Shown here piece after piece: positions 25,565 to 27,240 of a stretch of 27,240 nt of DNA. The notes under the pieces are model-generated. The model worked only from the letters and a program-made list of their open reading frames with translations, had not been told where the DNA came from and made no database searches. Source of the stretch: JAJFFW01 sp963922595 (lineage in GTDB: Bacteria > Pseudomonadota > Alphaproteobacteria > Caulobacterales > Parvularculaceae); assembly GCA_963922595.1 (NCBI GenBank), contig CAWUIM010000043.1, forward strand, positions 1 through 27,240. The letters run 5' to 3'. A program made the position numbers and the translations under genes. Position 1 is the stretch's first letter; each line of letters starts with the position of its first letter.

Positions 25565-26005
25565 TTACCCGGGAACCTGAAACGCCTCGAGAACGTCTGC
25601 GCCCACGCGTTTCGGGCGCATGGTTTGAGCGTCGAGCATGCACCAGACAGTCATCGCCGCCGCCGAGGATTTTTGCGCGCCCGGTTTGCGGATATCCACA
25701 AACCGCTCAAAGCGCGGTCCTTTGGCGGCGCCGAGCCAGGTGCGCGCTTCAACCGCGTCGCCCGGCAGGATCGGGTCGCGATAGTCGATTTCGTGGCGCA
25801 GGACGATGAAGAGAAAAGCCGCCTGCATCGCCGCCGACGCGATTGCGGCCCAATGGGCCGTCGCCATTTCCTGAACCCAGCGCACATAGACAGTGTTGTT
25901 CACATGACCGAGCTGATCAAAATCGTCCCTATGCGGCGTTAGCGTTTTGACGAAAGCGGTATCGAAATCAACGGCGCCGAGGCCGGTCGTTGCAGGAGAG
26001 GTCAT
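25565..26005 (-). CDS. Hotdog-fold acyl-CoA thioesterase (4HBT/YbgC-like)
   Basis: A 146-residue cytoplasmic protein. The single hotdog domain carries the catalytic segment RDDFDQLGHVNNTVYVRWVQ (Asp30, His34, Asn36), then FIVLRHEIDYRDPILPGD, ARTWLGAAKGPRFERFVDI and AMTVWCMLDAQTMRPKRV, all typical of the 4HBT group of acyl-CoA thioesterases. It would release fatty or aryl acids from CoA; the chain preference cannot be inferred. It converges on aroA with 47 bases between stops and interrupts the aroA-cmk neighbourhood usual in alphaproteobacteria. The upstream ribosome site is weak. Confidence 0.88.
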   Translation of the reverse strand: MTSPATTGLGAVDFDTAFVKTLTPHRDDFDQLGHVNNTVYVRWVQEMATAHWAAIASAAMQAAFLFIVLRHEIDYRDPILPGDAVEARTWLGAAKGPRFERFVDIRKPGAQKSSAAAMTVWCMLDAQTMRPKRVGADVLEAFQVPG

Positions 26006-26333
26006 GAAACGAATTTCGCAATTAAGTTGTGGTTGGCGTTATTGATGAGTGTGAGTGACCATAACGCATTCTCTCTTTCAATTCATTCCAAGTCGCGATT
26101 TTGGGCCTCCGGCGCAATATTCCGGCGGTTGAGCGCCCGGATGATCCATAAATCCTGATCGCGCGGCCGGCATTCAATTGCCGCTGGACCGTCGCGGCCG
26201 CAAGCGGGTACGATGCGGTTGCGCAAAAATTTGCGGCGCCGTTGGCGCGGGCCTGTCGGTAATCGGAAAATGCCCCGCCGCCAAATGCCGCTTTCGCCGC
26301 AAAAAATGAAAACAAAAAGGAAGGGCGCGCCAT
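26006..26333. other. Gap of 328 bases between divergent genes, with one inverted repeat
   Basis: It separates the thioesterase from the membrane protein gene and should hold both promoters. GCGTTAT (26036-26042) and ATAACGC (26061-26067) form an inverted repeat with an 18-base spacer, 31 bases upstream of the thioesterase start, a possible operator. The middle part is GC-rich with short CCGGCG and GCGGCC repeats. Overlapping minus-strand frames here have the composition of neighbouring noncoding sequence and no recognisable family, though a phrase like DQDLWIIRALNRRNIAPEAQ could be a decayed coding remnant. Confidence 0.45.
26036..26067. promoter_or_regulatory. Inverted repeat, possible operator
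   Basis: GCGTTAT and ATAACGC are perfect 7-base complements whose centres are 25 bases apart. The site lies in the upstream region of the thioesterase gene (minus strand). Its spacing would suit a dimeric regulator, but no promoter hexamers support the idea. Confidence 0.25.
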
Positions 26334-26771
26334 ATGACCGATCAATCTCTTGTAAAACTTCCGACCTGGTTCTGGATTGTCGCTGTCGCCGCACTGCTCT
26401 GGAATCTCCTCGGCGTCATGGCGTTCGTCGGACAGGTGACGCTTACGCCGGAGGCGCTTGCGGAAATGGAGCCGGGTGAGCGCGCGCTTTATGAAAACGT
26501 CCCCATATGGGCGACCATCGCTTTCGCGCTCGCTGTCTTCGGCGGCGCGTTGGGGTGTGTGCTCCTGCTACTGAGGAAACGTCTCGCTTCCACAGTATTT
26601 CTGATCTCGCTTATCGGAATTGTCGTCCAGATGGGATACAATTTCTTCTTAAGCGGATCGCTCGCGGTTTATGGCCCGGGCGCTCTCGCCATGCCGGTGA
26701 TGATCCTGGTTATCGGCGCCGGTCTTTTATTGTTTTCCAAACACGCTGCAAAGGTCGGCTGGATCAGTTGA
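26334..26771 (+). CDS. Four-helix membrane protein of unknown function
   Basis: A 145-residue inner membrane protein with four hydrophobic segments (about 12-32, 57-80, 85-104 and 113-136). It begins MTDQSLVKLPTWFWIVAVAA with LLWNLLGVMAF next, and has ERALYENVPIW before the second helix, a pattern of a widespread uncharacterised family sometimes loosely labelled as sugar transporter without evidence. AAGGAAGG precedes the ATG by about 9 bases. It stands between the thioesterase and cmk, 103 bases before the latter. No function can be assigned. Confidence 0.75.
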   Translation: MTDQSLVKLPTWFWIVAVAALLWNLLGVMAFVGQVTLTPEALAEMEPGERALYENVPIWATIAFALAVFGGALGCVLLLLRKRLASTVFLISLIGIVVQMGYNFFLSGSLAVYGPGALAMPVMILVIGAGLLLFSKHAAKVGWIS

Positions 26772-26874
26772 CCGGGATGTAACCGGCCAAAACGTTCTCG
26801 CGCGTTCGAGCAGCGATGATGGCGTGAGACGCCCTCTTGCAATCTATTGAGGCCGCGTCAAAAGTGCGGGCGTG

Positions 26875-27240
26875 ATGGAACATGCCGAACGCTCTTTTGT
26901 CATCGCGCTTGACGGCCCCGCCGCCTCCGGCAAGGGCACGCTCGCGCGCTTGCTCGCGGACCATTACGGGTTCGCTTATCTCGACACTGGCTCGCTTTAT
27001 CGCGGCGTCGCGTGGGTTCTGATTGATCGGGGGTTTGATCCCAGCGACGAAGAGGCTGCGGCGGCGATTGCACGTGACTTTTCGATTGATCAAATTGAAG
27101 GCGCCGCTATCCGCACAAAAGAAATCGGGGCTGCTGCGAGCATTGTCGCGGCCAACCCGGAGGTGCGTGCGGCGCTCCTCGATTATCAGCGCCGGTTCGC
27201 GACCGAGCCGCCGGGGCCGGGGTCGCACCACCCGACGTGC
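26875..27240 (+). CDS. cmk: Cytidylate kinase, N-terminal part (cut by the window end)
   Basis: Phosphorylates CMP and dCMP using ATP. The 122 visible residues start MEHAERSFVIALDGPAASGK and include the P-loop GPAASGKGT (14-22), YLDTGSLYRGVAW for nucleotide binding, GAAIRTKEIGAAAS and VRAALLDYQRRFA, all typical of Cmk. After the last of these, Cmk proteins continue into a DGRDIGT-like motif; the window instead reads TEPPGPGSHHPTC, which does not match, so a frame error at the sequence edge is possible. aroA lies upstream on the same strand, as in many alphaproteobacteria, where rpsA commonly follows. The ribosome site before ATG is weak. Confidence 0.92.
   Translation, partial: MEHAERSFVIALDGPAASGKGTLARLLADHYGFAYLDTGSLYRGVAWVLIDRGFDPSDEEAAAAIARDFSIDQIEGAAIRTKEIGAAASIVAANPEVRAALLDYQRRFATEPPGPGSHHPTC

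Noticed and set aside
26022..26394. Two overlapping minus-strand frames upstream of the four-helix membrane protein
   Set aside because: They overlap each other, lack ribosome sites and known motifs, and run into the start of a real plus-strand gene; at best a decayed remnant.

Overview
The window looks like a chromosomal segment from an alphaproteobacterium, most plausibly a marine or aquatic Caulobacterales/Parvularculales-type organism; the exact taxon cannot be fixed from sequence alone. Supporting signs are the divergent alphaproteobacterial type of histidyl-tRNA synthetase, a FYDLNK (TIGR02300) zinc-ribbon protein next to a class II aroA with cmk close by, a PEPxxWA-CTERM surface protein, and a GC-rich, densely packed layout. 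No phage, insertion sequence, CRISPR array or plasmid gene is recognisable.

Left part (1-5825): the tail of an unknown gene overlaps a phosphodiester glycosidase (ATGA overlap). It is followed by hisS and then two exported metallopeptidases (M19 dipeptidase and M20 carboxypeptidase-like) nine bases apart. On the opposite strand a small membrane protein and an exported DsrE-like protein converge on the M20 gene with overlapping stop codons.

Thiamine region (5941-9013): a clear TPP riboswitch precedes three tightly spaced genes: an exported metallo-beta-lactamase-fold hydrolase, a small two-helix membrane protein and thiC. The riboswitch closing stem P1 contains the ribosome binding site of the first gene. 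This points to translational control and places two uncharacterised genes under thiamine control.

Middle part (9142-17656): a polytopic membrane protein converges on a PEPxxWA-CTERM protein. A MAPEG protein and a conserved hypothetical follow. Next comes a gene-free stretch of about 420 bases with a strongly structured element that ends in a minus-strand intrinsic terminator, a candidate small RNA gene. After it lie a saccharopine-dehydrogenase-like oxidoreductase, a large anchored periplasmic protein of unknown function, a serine hydrolase fused to a thioredoxin-like domain, and a very acidic lipoprotein ending in a strong terminator.

Surface-glycan region (17790-23148): an apparent operon of a DUF6445/2OG-oxygenase-like protein, a nitrilase and a family 2 glycosyltransferase converges on rmlB-rmlD-rmlA (dTDP-rhamnose synthesis; rmlC is absent from the window). 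Right part (23149-27240): a tRNA-Ala(GGC) gene with copies of its 3' end downstream, the TIGR02300 protein divergent from aroA, a hotdog thioesterase, a four-helix membrane protein and the start of cmk.

The points most worth following up are the gene content under the TPP riboswitch, the structured minus-strand RNA candidate, the oxygenase-nitrilase-glycosyltransferase operon and the hydrolase-thioredoxin fusion.
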